A stretch of 64,000 nt of DNA, from contig QJNS01000087.1 in the NCBI GenBank assembly GCA_004154925.1, positions 218,234 through 282,233 of the forward strand, given 5' to 3'. The position numbers and the translations under genes were made by a program. Shown one piece after another: positions 1 to 14,082 of the stretch. Below the pieces are notes generated by a model. It was not told where the DNA came from. It saw nothing but the letters and a program-made list of their open reading frames with translations, and made no database searches. Source of the stretch: Monosporascus cannonballus (Eukaryota; Ascomycota; Sordariomycetes; Xylariales). Every line of letters begins with the position of its first letter. Position 1 is the stretch's first letter.

Positions 1-3000
1 GGCCATAACTGCTATAGAATAATTTTTCATGTTGGCGATAACCGCGATAGCTAATTAGTTTAGGTAATATAAGTAAGCTTTGTTAAATTATTATTCTGAT
101 AGTTTACTACGACTAACGCAATTTAAAAATTCTCTTATATTTCTTAGTTGTTATTAGTTCGAAGCGATGTTATTAGTGAAGCTTGAAATCGATATATATA
201 TTAATATATATATATTATGTCGTTTTATTCGATATATTAGCAAACGAGTTTATAAATTTGTTAAACTTGCACTTTAGACTTAATTGCTCTTTTTTTTCAC
301 GCTATCTTGATTATTTTGTTAATATTATTATAAAATCCTAAATCCTTTTTGTTATTAATTAATAGTACTGTTAAAATTTTATTTATCTTTTTCAGATAGT
401 TGTTTTAGATTTTTATTTTGTTGATGAGCTTTTACTTTAATATTCGACGTAATCCTTACGTTTTATAGATATTTAATAGATATTCTTTCTTTCGGAACGA
501 ATGAAAGTACTCGTAACGCTTTTGTTTTTATGGTCGAGATTTTTAATTTTCGATCTTGTTCTACGCCTTTTCGCAGCGAATTTGTTTTTTTTTTTTTTTT
601 TACTCTTTTTCTCGCGTTCGTTATACTCGTTACGTCTGTTACACCAACCCTTTTCTCGAAAGAGTATTTCGAATTACGTATAAAATTAGTAGATCGAAAT
701 ATTAATTAACTATTAAATTATTTAAATATAAAAGAACTGATAAATATTATCATTTTAAAGTCGCATTATAATTTCAAGTTAAAAGTTACTAGTACGTTAA
801 ATTAAAGTTGTTTTTATTATAGAAAAAGCATAGATATAAACAAGTATATATAAATAGTAAAGAGTAAAGTACAAATCACTATTACTTTAGCGCTTAAATT
901 CCTTTCAACTATGTTATATATATTAATCGATTTTTAACAAATAATTTTCCATAAAGTTATTACTATTTTACAGTCTTAAAATCATCTTATTTATTATACG
1001 TACTTAAGTTTTTTATAGGGTTATAATATTTTAAACTTATATTTAAAATATTTTCGTAGTTTTAATATCATATATTTGACAGACTAATCCTTTTATTCGC
1101 GAATCTATTCAAGCCGTTTTAAGTTATTAAAATAATATACTATATTTTCTTTATTTAAATGCTTTTTTTAAATTTAAGAATATTTTATACACCCTATTAA
1201 ACCCCGGATTATACCACAGGCCAAACCAATACACTACACACACACTATAAAAACACAGACCCCTTATAATAATACCATTCCATACACCCGAAAATTTATA
1301 CATTCATTATTTTAAACTTAATTAATCTGATTGACAAATTTACTTGTTGTTTTAATTTAAATTTTATAAACACATCATGTTAATTATATAATCTATTCTG
1401 AAATTTATTAATTATTTTAGTATTTGTATCTCGTTTAATAAACGTCAATAACTTTACTAAACGGTTTTTTATTAAATATATTTCCTGTTTAAGTGTTACA
1501 ATCAATATTCTATCAGGTTTAATCTGTTTCCGTATAAAGCTACATATATAAAAAGATAGATAAAAGAGTTTCGAGCGTTATTATATGTAAATTCTAGATT
1601 GTATAACAGCTTTGTCGCATTCTTTATTTTTTCGGACAATTAATAAATATATTCTATTTACTTACGAATTTACGAATGAGGAATTATTAATATCTCTCTT
1701 TTTCATTTTCGTTTTATACAACATTTCGCTAATAAACAATTTGTTAACAATTTCATTTATTATTAATAATAACGGTCAGTTCATTAAATTTCGATTTTGT
1801 TGTTTTATAAAATAAGTAAGGTAATTAGGTTATAACGCTGTATTTATTAAAAGATATAAATTTAACGTTGTAAAACGGGAAATAATTTTGAAAATTATAT
1901 TATTGATTAATTTGTTTAAATTAAAACCGTTTTAACACAGTGCTAAAAGGAATGAAACTAAATCTTGTTAAAAAGAAGCATATTAAAATAATATGAAAAA
2001 ATATAATAACTGAACTAACTAATATAATTATTTTATTATATTTAATAATTAGATGACTATTTAATATATTTTTGCATCTTGTTTATTTTGCTTTTTAATA
2101 CAACCTTTTATTTATTAGTTTTAACGTATAAACTTACCGTGTATATGTTATATTAATTATACTATAATTTTATTTATAGGTTTTAATAGAATATAATATT
2201 TTAAAATTACAACTTTACATAATATTGTAACACTTGATACAAATTAGAAGAATTATGGTTTTTATGACAATTTATAATTCATTTATATTTATTAAATAGA
2301 AATGCTCAATTTTTAATTCAATTTATTTAAAATTTAATTTTATATTTATTCGAAAACCTTTAATTATAATAGCTTTTCATTGTTTTAAACTTCTTTAATA
2401 TTATTTTTCTTGTCGTGTTATTTTTAATTATCAATTATTAGTTACATTATTATAATAGTTAATACTAAGTTTTACATTTATATATAAATTTCGAAAATCT
2501 TTTAAAATAATATTTATAAAGTATAACTTTTATAAATAATATATAACAAATTTCAGATAAAACCTGTTTTTATTGTATACTTTCAACGATTTAGTAAATT
2601 ATCTGCTTATTTTAAAATATCGATTTAATATTAAATTTATTACGTTTTTTAGATTATTTTCACTGATTAATAGATTTACCATGTTTTTAAGGTTATATAA
2701 TTAATAAATCGTTATTCAAAATATGCTTTTCGTTTTAAGAAAAATCTCTTTGAAGCCTAGCTCAAATGCGTATTGGCTAAATCCCGGTCTAAGATAGTTA
2801 GACATTTCAAGTAATTTGAGTAATTCGAGTAATCTGATCAAATTGTATAAATTATATAAATTTACAATATATTTTTAAAAGCAATCTACATCTTAAAAAT
2901 TGAGGTTGTAAAAATAATTATTTATTTATTTTCGCTCCTCAATTATTAATTTTAATTTTGTATCAAAAGTTCCGTTTTTTATTTATAAAAACAGTTCGAA

Positions 3001-3299
3001 ATCTTTTTTACGAATAAACCTCTAAATTCTTTTTTTCTTAATATTACTTACAAATTAACATCGCTCTTAAATATTACGAGTATTATTAAGTAATTATATA
3101 ATAACTTAATTATATTTTAATAACTTTTTAATTCATAATCGATAAATAATTTATCTCTTAATTCAAATATAACTCTTGTAAAATTTATTGCTATTAAGAT
3201 TATAGAATGACATTTAAAAAATAAAAAGTAAATTCGATTTCTGTTGTTAATTAGTAAAAGACTAGTAGCTAAAGCAAATTATATAGTTTTTATTCAAGA

Positions 3300-6200
3300 C
3301 GTTCCGATTAATTGGTAATATAATACTGGCTACAGCCCGATTCTCGAAAGGATTCTTTTCTTAGCAGTAACTTATTTTTATTAAGTATATTATTAAAATT
3401 TAAAGATTTGAAATTTTTATAAAAAAGAAGAGAAAAACAGAAAAAATATATAAATTTAAATAAAAAATAAAAGGAATGTTTCTTAACGAAAGGTTTTATG
3501 TTTTAATAACAAAATTTCGAATCTCAGAAAAATATTAAATTTGTTTAAAATCGAAAGGTCTTAATCTTTGAGATATTTAATACAAATAAATTATAAAGAA
3601 ATACAGTTTTATTTCTTATTTATTATAAAATGTCAAATATTATATATTATGAAAAATCTTTTTTTAATCTTATAATAAATGTATATATATAAAATATTCG
3701 CTAATTTAAGCTAAACTTTATGTTGAAATTTATAAACAGTTTTTTAACAGAAAAGTATTAAAAATAATAATTATCTTTAAATTATTTGTTGAAAAAATTT
3801 TTCATTACTCAAATTCGTTGGGAAAGATTACTTATAAAACTATTTTATCGAATGCTCAGATGTAATTAAGTTTATTTTTAATAAATTTTAGCATATTTTG
3901 AAATAATACGAATATTATTTAAAAGTTTACATTAAAAATAATGTTCAAATAAATAATTCCATTTTTTAGTTAAACGAAATTCGTATTTGAATATATAATT
4001 AAATTTAATCGTTTAATAGCGAATTTAAAGCTGCTAAAAACGTATTATTATGTTCTTATTATAATAACTTAATATTTTAAGTTATAAACAAACTGAATAT
4101 AATATCTAAAAACGAAGTATTTGTAAAATATAACGATAAAAATATTATTATAATCCGAGACAACTTAAATTAGTACTTTTAAAAAAATAATAAATAAAAT
4201 AACGATAAAAGTTCTAACAACTAAACTAAAAAGAAACAAAAATAAAGCTTCAAAAAAAGTTCTATTTCGAGAAAATCTAAAACTAAATTTAACATAAAAT
4301 ATTCTCATTATCGCAAAAAGGCTACTTTAAAAGCGAATATCGTTGACTTACTAAAAAGAAACGATATGAAAAAAAGACTCTTTTATTTTAAAAAAAAAGT
4401 TAAAACAGCTAAATGCAAAACAAATGATAAAGTAAAACAAGAATTTAATTTAATTTTCTCTGAGCTAAAATTTCGTATTGCTATGATTGCTGAAGTCTAA
4501 GCGAACATTTTATAACTCCAAAATTGTTCTATATACTAGGATTTTAAAAACAAAAGTTATAAGTATTAGTTGAAATAAATAGCTTTTAAAATAACTATAA
4601 ACTTAAAATACTTTGGTTTTTTCGACATATAAAAATACGGAATATACGATAGATACAACTGAATTTGGCTAGATTTTAATAACTATAAATAATTATGTTT
4701 TACGATTTACATGCTCTTTAAATATATTATATATTTAAAACATTTAATACATTCTTAAGGCTTAGTGTTTTTTTTAATTTAATGATATAATGATTATTTC
4801 GTTTATATTAAAAACAAAAAAAAACAGTTTTTTAACCGCATAAAATAATAAAACATTCACGAAACTAGACGATAAACATAAGTATTTTAAAATTTACTCA
4901 TTGCTAAAATATCCTCAGTTTTATTATTTATACTTCGAATTAAAACGGAAATGAATAATTATATTGCAAAAATATTTATATTATTTCAAGATATTTTACA
5001 TCTAATACGATCTTTTAAAAATTAAAATAGATATTTTTTTAAAAATTTGCGGTTTAATTTTTCTATCCTGGAAAATATCAAACCTAAAATTGTATTAATA
5101 AAGATCGATTACATTAAAATAGAAATTAAGAAAAGAAAAGTAATATAAGAATATAAATACTTAATATATTAGATATACTATTAAAATATCCAAAAATAAC
5201 AACGTTTTTATATAAATAAATACTATTAATTAATAATACTAAAAGGTTTCGAAATTAACAAGGTAAAAAGCCTCTCGTTAAAAGACCTTATATTAAATAA
5301 AAAAGCAATACGTGACTAAATTAAAATTTCTTTTTAGTAAAGAAATAAATTTTTTAAAATTATAATTAAATTAAAACTAAAACGTAATTTTATTTTTTAT
5401 AATAATTAAAAACATTAAATACATTGAAAATATAGACTGAAATTCTGTAAATTATCTGTAATAAACAGAAGTTTATTGAAATACGAAAGTTCATAAAATT
5501 CCGAAAAATTAGAATATTGTCTATTTATATTTCAAAATATTAAAGAGGCTTTTCCCTAAATATAACAAATAATACGAGATATAATATTATTAAAAGAATA
5601 TGGTAACTTCGATTCAATAAGTCAATAATTAACTAAACTTTACAGGTTTTTAAAAAAAATAAAATAATATTGAAAAACTTATTATGAAAACATTTATAAT
5701 ATACTTATAAAAATATAAATTATAAGTTCAATTAATACGATATCTTTAAAACGTAGCAAATTTAAAAACCTTTTTAAACCTTAAAAGAAATATAAGTGAT
5801 TATTATATAATTAATAAACTTGTCATATATTCTATTCAAAGATCTTATTTAAAATTTCATAAAATCTATTATGTAAATTTTAAAAAAGCGAAAATATTAT
5901 AGAAAACCGTATACCAGCATTTAAACACAAGTATACTTAATTTTTATGATGTTTAAACTCAAGAATAACGCATAAAAAAGTCTTAAAATTTTTATTTATC
6001 GATATATAAATAATTGCAAATACTTAAAAAATATTATTATTATAAATAAATATCTTTTAATATTGATAAATATTTTTAAAAAAACGTTAATAAAATAAAG
6101 TAATTTACAATATCTAATTTTTAAAACACTTATTGGCGTATTGGAATAATTGAAACGCTAAAAAACCCTTATAAAAATATAGAAATATTACGAATACTAA

Positions 6201-8650
6201 GCTATATTTATAAGATTTTCTAATACGATTATAAGTCTTTAACAGTTATTTATAACATTTTTATTAAAAATTCTATTAAATAATTTCGGATTCGTAAATT
6301 TCGACGATATAGTGCTTTAATAAAAAGCTTTAAAATAAAATTAAAAATAAAATACTAAAATATGTCACATTTACGATATTACAAATATCCGGATTAAGTC
6401 GGCAAAAGATATATAGTATAGTTAGAAATTTAACATTCTAAGATTTATTTTTATTTCAGTCTAAACTTAAATTTAAAATTCTAATTTAAAAGCATTTAAA
6501 ATTGAATATTTTTTAATAAAGCAAATATTATATAGATTCAGAAATTTTAAAATTTATTAAATACACGCGTAACTTAATTACGAGATAGAAAATCATTTTC
6601 AAACTATTATCGAAATTTATTTTAAATAGTGTTCGAAAAGAATTCATATTATTTTAAAAAGAAACTTGAAAAACTTTTTAAATAATGTAAAAACGAAATT
6701 AGTAAAATACTAATAATAATATTACTTAATGCCGCCATGGAAATAGGTTGAAAAATCAATATTTTAAACTATATCTTAAGTATTATGGTAAACTATTTAA
6801 AAAAAGGTTAATGTTTAATAATTTATTATTTTAAGGAATTACAAAATAAAAATCTTAAAGATTTGGGTTGTAATAAGAAATTATAAATAATGAGTTACTT
6901 TTTTACAAAAGTTCTTTGTAATAGAACTAAAAGGTGCTTCGATACTTATATAATTATAAAAACCTTTCCAAATTAATAAAGTCTCCAAATTTAAATAAAC
7001 GCTATAAGGCTTAAATAATTTTTCTCTTAAGACTTAACAGTAAAATATGTTACATTAAATTAAATAGGGGTTTCGATAAATATTCTCAACTGTAAAAAGG
7101 ACTATAACTTTAAAATCTTCAATGAAAATTTCTCAATTATTATAATAAAATAAAAATAATATTATATAGCAATGTAAAATATTAAAAAAAGTTTAATCCT
7201 CGAGTTATTAATAAGGTTTCGAAATTCCGACGATTTAGAAAAACAAGAAAACATTAATAATTTAAAAGAAATACTGAAAAGCTTGTTCTTATAGCGCAGC
7301 AATACTTAGGTTTATAGAAATTAGTAAAAATATAATTCGTAGAACAATTTTATAAAAACGCATTATATAATTATTAAGATGATTAAAACTCTTAAAAACT
7401 TATAACAATATACAATTAATATAAAAACGAAAAATAACTATTTAAATAATGAAAAGCTTTTATATTTATAATAAAAGTAAAGTAATTTACTATAACCGAT
7501 ATATATAACTACAATTTATCGATATTTCTAGTAAAATAAAAAATGCAAAAGTTTAAATGTTTAATGCTAATGTATTTTAATTTAAATATTCTATTGCCGA
7601 AATCGAATACGATGGAATATAAGTAATTGTTATCAAATATACTAACTATAAATACTTTTAACTTTTTTTTAAAAAAGATACCGCAATAAAATAATTAACT
7701 TGCGCTTTTATTAAAAGTTATTTAGATAAATACGATTTTAATATTTAAATATAAGTCGCATTTCTTTCGATAACGTGATACTAAATTTAAACTTTTAATA
7801 ATATATTATGTTTTATTAAATTAATATATAAAATAACTAAATTAAATTTTAATAAAATTCCTCAAAACTTGTGTTAGCTATTAAGAGGTTAATTATATAA
7901 AATTTATGTTATTAACATAAATAATTTATAATAGATTAACGACCGAAAATATAAGTATATCTTTACATATAATATTAAACGGACACGGTATAAAAACAGA
8001 CAACCGGCTTTTAACAATATTGCTACCGTATTAAAAATAAAAATATTAATAATAAAAATGGAGATAATACAAACTAGTTATTAAACGGAATTATAAATTA
8101 TTTTTCAAAAGGATAATCTAATATAATAATAAAAAACAATCAAAAAATGATTTCTATCAAAACGAATTAACTTATTACATTAAAAACAAAACGTAACGTT
8201 TAATATTTTATAAATTAAAACGAAAAAACTTAATAACAAAATAAATTTCAAAATTTAAACATATTTAAAATTAATAGAGTATTTTCAAAATTAATTATTA
8301 ATTATTATTACCTAAAACTATTATAATATAACTTCTATTTTACGTTTCTTTACTTAAATTAATATATAAAAACGCCTTTATAAGAACATATTTAATTATT
8401 AAAATAACCAAAGCTAGCACTTAATATTAAATTAAATTAAGCTTTATCTATACGAAAATAAGCATTTAAAAGCCTTTTATGCATTTAACGAATATTAAAA
8501 ACCTAATTAAAACGTTTTATCGCTAAAGTTCCGACTAACCGTTTCTAATATAGCTAAAGTCACGAGCAATAACGACCTAAACTCTAAATCCAACTCTATG
8601 TTATTTTAATCGAAGAAAGAAAAGGTCTTATTTATGACATTTATCTCTAT
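3300..8650 (+). mobile_element. decayed Ty1/copia-like retrotransposon
   Basis: The boundaries are rough and taken from the A-rich bias of the + strand. The evidence for the family is one reading frame at 6978-7166. Codons at 6978-7013 read KVSKFK-stop-TL-stop-GL, which parallels the conserved copia reverse-transcriptase segment ending in LYGLKQ. The next landmarks fall at the expected spacing in the same frame: a Gly-Phe pair at 7068-7073, 17-18 codons after the GLKQ position, and AAT AAT ATT ATA at 7155-7166, about 43 codons after it, where the catalytic Asp-Asp-Ile-Ile would be. GAT-to-AAT is the change RIP makes. Several other substitutions are not RIP-type, so the element is old. I could not identify gag, protease, integrase or flanking LTRs with confidence. 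It is not functional. Confidence 0.45.
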
Positions 8651-11600
8651 AACAAACTATGCTTATTCGATGTCCACTCGACGCTGTTCTTTTCTAACAA
8701 TTTTATTTTTTAAATTTATTTGATTTATATTTTTGTTTTAATAGCGTAAAATCCATTTCTTTAAAAACTATTTTATTATAATTTAAAACTTTGTAATATA
8801 TTAATAAATTGTTTTTTTAATAACCGTTTAATATGTTAATACAAGATTTTCTATTTTGTATTATTCTCTTTAAAACTTACTATATATCTTTCTAATCTTT
8901 TGCTAAAAAATCTATATTTAATACGCTCTAAAAAAAATATATTAATAACGAATAAAACTACTATGACTAGAAATATTGACTACTAAAAAAGAATTAAAAT
9001 TTTAATACGAATATGGTTTTATTAAAATATAATTTAAAATCCAAATCTTTTAATAAATTCTATACGATTATTATAACATTTATATTAATTTAAGCGAAAT
9101 CCTTTTCCCGTTTTTAGGCACGACTTATTATTATAAAGTTAATTAAAAAAGTTTAAAAAAAGTCTTTTTAAAAAAGCCGTCTATTGTTTTTACTTTTAAA
9201 AGAATAACTTTGGAAGAAAAGAAAAAATATTGGAAGAATAAAACTTTTAGTTTTAAGAAAACGTTAATAAAAGTTAATACAAATACGCAACGGCGAAATT
9301 CCGGCCTAAAGCTGTTAACTCTTTTAAATAAGCTAAAAAGTTTAAACAATTTAAGAGAATTATATAAATTATAAAATTTATTATATAGTTATTTTTTTTA
9401 AAAAAAGAAAAACTATATATATATAATCAATTTTACTTATAAATAATTAGTTGCTTAATTCGGTTTCTTAATTATCAATATAGGCCTTTACTTAATGGTG
9501 TTATTTTTTAATTAAGAGAAAAGTTCGTATATCACTATAATGAACAAATATATAAATTATTTTTCACCCTATTATTAGCTGCAAATAAAAACGATTTTCG
9601 AATACTGCTTATATCTCTAGCTAGTTATATAACAGGTTCGTTATGTAAATGTTAAAAAGTTTTTTTCTTACTTTTAAAATATTAAAACTAATATTTTAAA
9701 CGTTTTAAAAGTATTTAAAAGTAATATTATTTGATCACCTGTTTTTATTTATTACAGTTAGCGTTCGTAATTGATAGGTAAGTAAATAACCATGGTTTAT
9801 ATAAATATTAATATTTAATTATATTTAATAAATATATTAATTTGCTTAGTTCTTTTATGCGTAGAAAAAGTTTAAATATGTTTTAATTACTTCGTATTTC
9901 GTATTAAATCTAATTAAACTTTTATTCATTTTTAGTGTTGTTTGTTAAATACAACAGAATTCTGTAAACTTAACAATATGTAATAAATATATTAATATAC
10001 AATATAAAAAGGGTATATATAAAAGTAAGCTATCTACTTTATAGCATATTGAAAATAGGAAATCCAAAAAATATAATAATAAAAGAGTAAATTAAATTAA
10101 ATTAATTAATTCTCTTTTATTGAACATATTTATAAACTTTTTATACGTATGTTTATTATGTCTAAGTTTATTAAAAATGTTATATTTTCACTTCTTTGTT
10201 TTAATTTTTTTCGATAATGTTTTCAGTTCTTGTTTGATATTTTTTTGCCGTTGTTCTTATATAAGTAAGTCTTTTTTAACAAGAATATGTTTTAACGTTT
10301 ACTTATAACGTAAATAATTTGGTATATTTAAGCTTTGTTTTATAAAACCTTCTTTGTCGTAAAAAAGTAATAAATATAATCTTTTTAAAGAATATTTTAA
10401 TATTTTATAAAGATCTTTAGTCGTTTTTATAAAGAAAAAACAAATAGAATTGGCGAATATTAACGAAAGAACAATTAGCGTAGATATAATTAAGTATATA
10501 GTATTGAAATTAAGTAAAATACTATAACATTACGAATTAAGATCTGACAATATTAGACGTCACAGTTATTTTGAACCGATTATAAAAGTTAATAAAAAAT
10601 ATGTTTTATAATAAATATATAATACTATTAATAAAAAAAGGGTTAATTGTTCGAAGATATATAATTATATCTGGGGAAATAATAAATATATTATATAATT
10701 TCATTAGTGTACAGTCTAATCATTATGATTAATGTCGAGGTTTTAATTTAATAATGATACTAATATTTAATATTGTAAATTAAAGTAATATTTTTGAAAA
10801 ATGTTATAAATAAATTTCGATTTCGATTTGACGAATGGATAATGTATATAACCACAATATATTTTCGACTTTTTATTACATTTATTTACGTTTTTATTTT
10901 TCGGTACTTATAATTGTTTTATAGATTATTTTAAAAACTTGTATTCACATCTATTTTATTAAAACGTTGTATATATTTTCTTTATGATATTATATTTTAT
11001 GATTATAATTCTAGTAAATTAATATCATTTGTGAAATCTTTCTACACCTTATAATAGTATATTTTATTTATTTGTTTTTAAATTTAAATATAATATAAGT
11101 CTTTTTATAAAGTATAAAGATATTCGATATTTCATTAATTTTAGCGCATACTATAATTCGTGAAGTAATAAATTTGCCATATTGTTAATATAGTAAATTG
11201 GCAATAAAAAGCTCTTATTTAATTAAGTCGAATATACGTTTAATAAAAAGTTTATTTTAAGTTATATTTAATTTTTATAAAAAAGAAATAATATTAGTTC
11301 AAACCTGTTCGCCAACATATTGCGGTTTTATAGAAAAAAAACTATATATAATAAATAAAATCAAATATTATATAATTAGATTCCGCTTACTCTTTTTAAC
11401 TTAAAGGATTAGGTATATTTTAAATAAGTTTAAACTCAATTTTATATTATAATCATTAAAAAGATAAATAATTAAAGTAGTATAGCAAAATCTATTAAAA
11501 GAGTAAGTAGCTTATTTTTATATATAGCTTACTTTTATGATACGTTATTAATAATTATAAAATTCATATTACTAATGAAAGTCAAATAGAAATTAAACTA

Positions 11601-13958
11601 TTTCATTAACGTTTCTTCTACAACCATTACTTATATCTTATATCTATTATATATTACCATATGTTCTATACTTTTGATAATAAAAGTTATTTTCCACGGC
11701 TTTATTTCGACAGCTTTACAAATTTCTAACGAAATAAATTAAACTTATACGCTTATTTCGGCTTTTTTTAGACTTGCATGTAAGATTTATTTTAGTTCAT
11801 CGATATGCGTTATAATATTTTATTCGACATTTAAAACTTGATTTGATTATACAGAACACAATGTTTTTAAATTGCTTTTAAACTTAAAATTTATACCCTC
11901 TATATCTTATATTTCTACAATTAAAATATTTAACTCAATGTTCATAAAAATTAAAACAATGAAATGATATATTATAACTTGAACCTTAATTAAATTACTA
12001 ATTATAAACTTTTCGATTAAATTAATAAATATAATTGTTACTATCTATATACAATATCTTTCTTAAATCTTTCTCTTTATTAATCTTTTCTGTAATAAAG
12101 TTAAAATATAATAGTTTACGCCTATTAATACTTTTAACAAAAACAAGTTGCTGTTATTTCGCTGTTTTTAAAACGTTTTAATAACGATTTACTAAATTTA
12201 TACCGTTATTAATTTGCTATAATTTAACCTTTTTTTGCAATAGAATGTTTTTTATTATAATTCTTTTCAACCTAATACTAATTATAGGTTTGGATTTACA
12301 AAAAAAAGGATTTTGTACAATATAAATTAACAAAAATTTATTTACTTATTATTACAAAAATATAAATTATTTCTTATATTGTTTCTTAAAAACCTAAAGT
12401 TTATATAATATATCTTAATAAAGACTTATTATTACTTTATTTTTACATTCTTTAGTAATGTTAATAATTAAACATAAAACAATATAATCGCAAAACCTCT
12501 ATATTAAAAATCTTAAAACAATATCTAACTTATTAAGTCGAGAAAAAAATATTTTATTTTCAATTCTTTTTTAGAGTATTAAACATAAACCTTTATTTAA
12601 TATTCTTTTTTGTAATTATGGTATCTCTGATACTATTTAAATAATTATAATGCGAAAATGTATCGTTTTATATAAACTTTTATACTAAAATAGTATTTGT
12701 GTTTTAAAAGTTTATTTTATATTGTGTACCGTTGTTTGTTAATCCAGATATTTATTGAAATAATTCCGTGTATTATTTAATTCGTTATTAGATAGTGTTT
12801 AAATTTAATTGGTATTCAAGCCTATAATATTTTGTATTTTAAATTTCGTAACTTAACAGTTATATCTCGTTTATCTTTTAATTGTTCTATTAATATTAAT
12901 TAAAACTTACTCGCTATAGATATATAGAAAGAAAATTAATATTCTAAACGCCGTAGTCTCTTACTTATTATACCTTTATCGCAAACCTTGTCGCTCATTT
13001 TTGTATCACAATTACTCGTTTATTTATTAAGTTTTTATCGATATTTCTTTCAACTAATTACTTAAGTTTCTATTCCAATTTACAAATATTATTTTTATTA
13101 ATTATCGTAGTATTTCTTATAATAGAAATAAAATAGTAATAAAATATTAAAAATTCTATGTTAAGCTAAGATAAGTTTTAAATAATTATAAAATAAATCT
13201 TAAAAAACATTTTTAATTTACTTTTATTTACAGTATTATATTAACCGCTAAACCATTATTTATAATATTTGATAAATCGACGACTAGTTTGTTATTAAAC
13301 GCAACTTTATAAAAGTTATATTCTTTTAGTTCGCTAATTTTCTTAATTTAAATTTAGGAGTATCGGCTCTAATTATAATTTAAAAAGAATTAAAAAAATA
13401 CATTCGTGCATTTTTGGTAATTCTTATTTAACACCTATATAAATATAGTACTTCTGAGATTTAATTAACTTACTAATACGCTGCTTTTTATTTAAAATTC
13501 CTTTATAAAAAGAGGTATTTTAATTTACTAAAAACAGTAATATCTAAGATATAAACGAAGAAGGTCTAAATTAGCTCCAGTAATTTGTAAATACGTTTAT
13601 ATTTTTAATCTACTTTTATTTACTATTTTAAAGTATTAAAATTAACTAATTAAATTATATATTTCTATTACGCTCTAGTATACTCTGAATTAAAGTTATA
13701 TAATAAGATATGATTTAGCGCTTTTTTTTGAAAAAAAAACAATTTCTTTTATTATTATAGATAATTTTAATTCGATAAGTGTAATACTTTTTATAAGCGT
13801 TATATATAAGTTGATATATATATATTTTCTTTTTTTTATATTATATTTTCAAAATTACTACTAATATAACTAAAATTACATCTGAAAAATACGTAACTAC
13901 AACTTCTTTAAAGTTAAGACAGTATAATTATCTATTACGTTATTGTATATCTGGTTTC

Positions 13959-14082
13959 TGTCGCAGTTTTAAGTGATATCTAGTAGTTATAAAGAATAGA
14001 ATAAGGCGATTAGTGCTTAAGCTAACAGCGTTCCACTTTTGATAGTGTAATGGCTAGATTTTTGTTTTTCTATACTATAACA
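13959..14082 (+). mobile_element. solo-LTR-like element, copy A
   Basis: A 124-bp sequence beginning TGTCGCAG and ending ATAACA, recognisably the same as the copies at 19614-19735 and 21645-21768 but with extra C-to-T and G-to-A changes. The flanks are GTTTC on the left and GTTTT on the right, which is a 5-bp target duplication with one C-to-T difference. TG...CA ends and a 5-bp duplication are the hallmarks of an LTR. No internal retroelement coding or second matching LTR with the same flanks is seen, so it is called solo. Confidence 0.6.
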
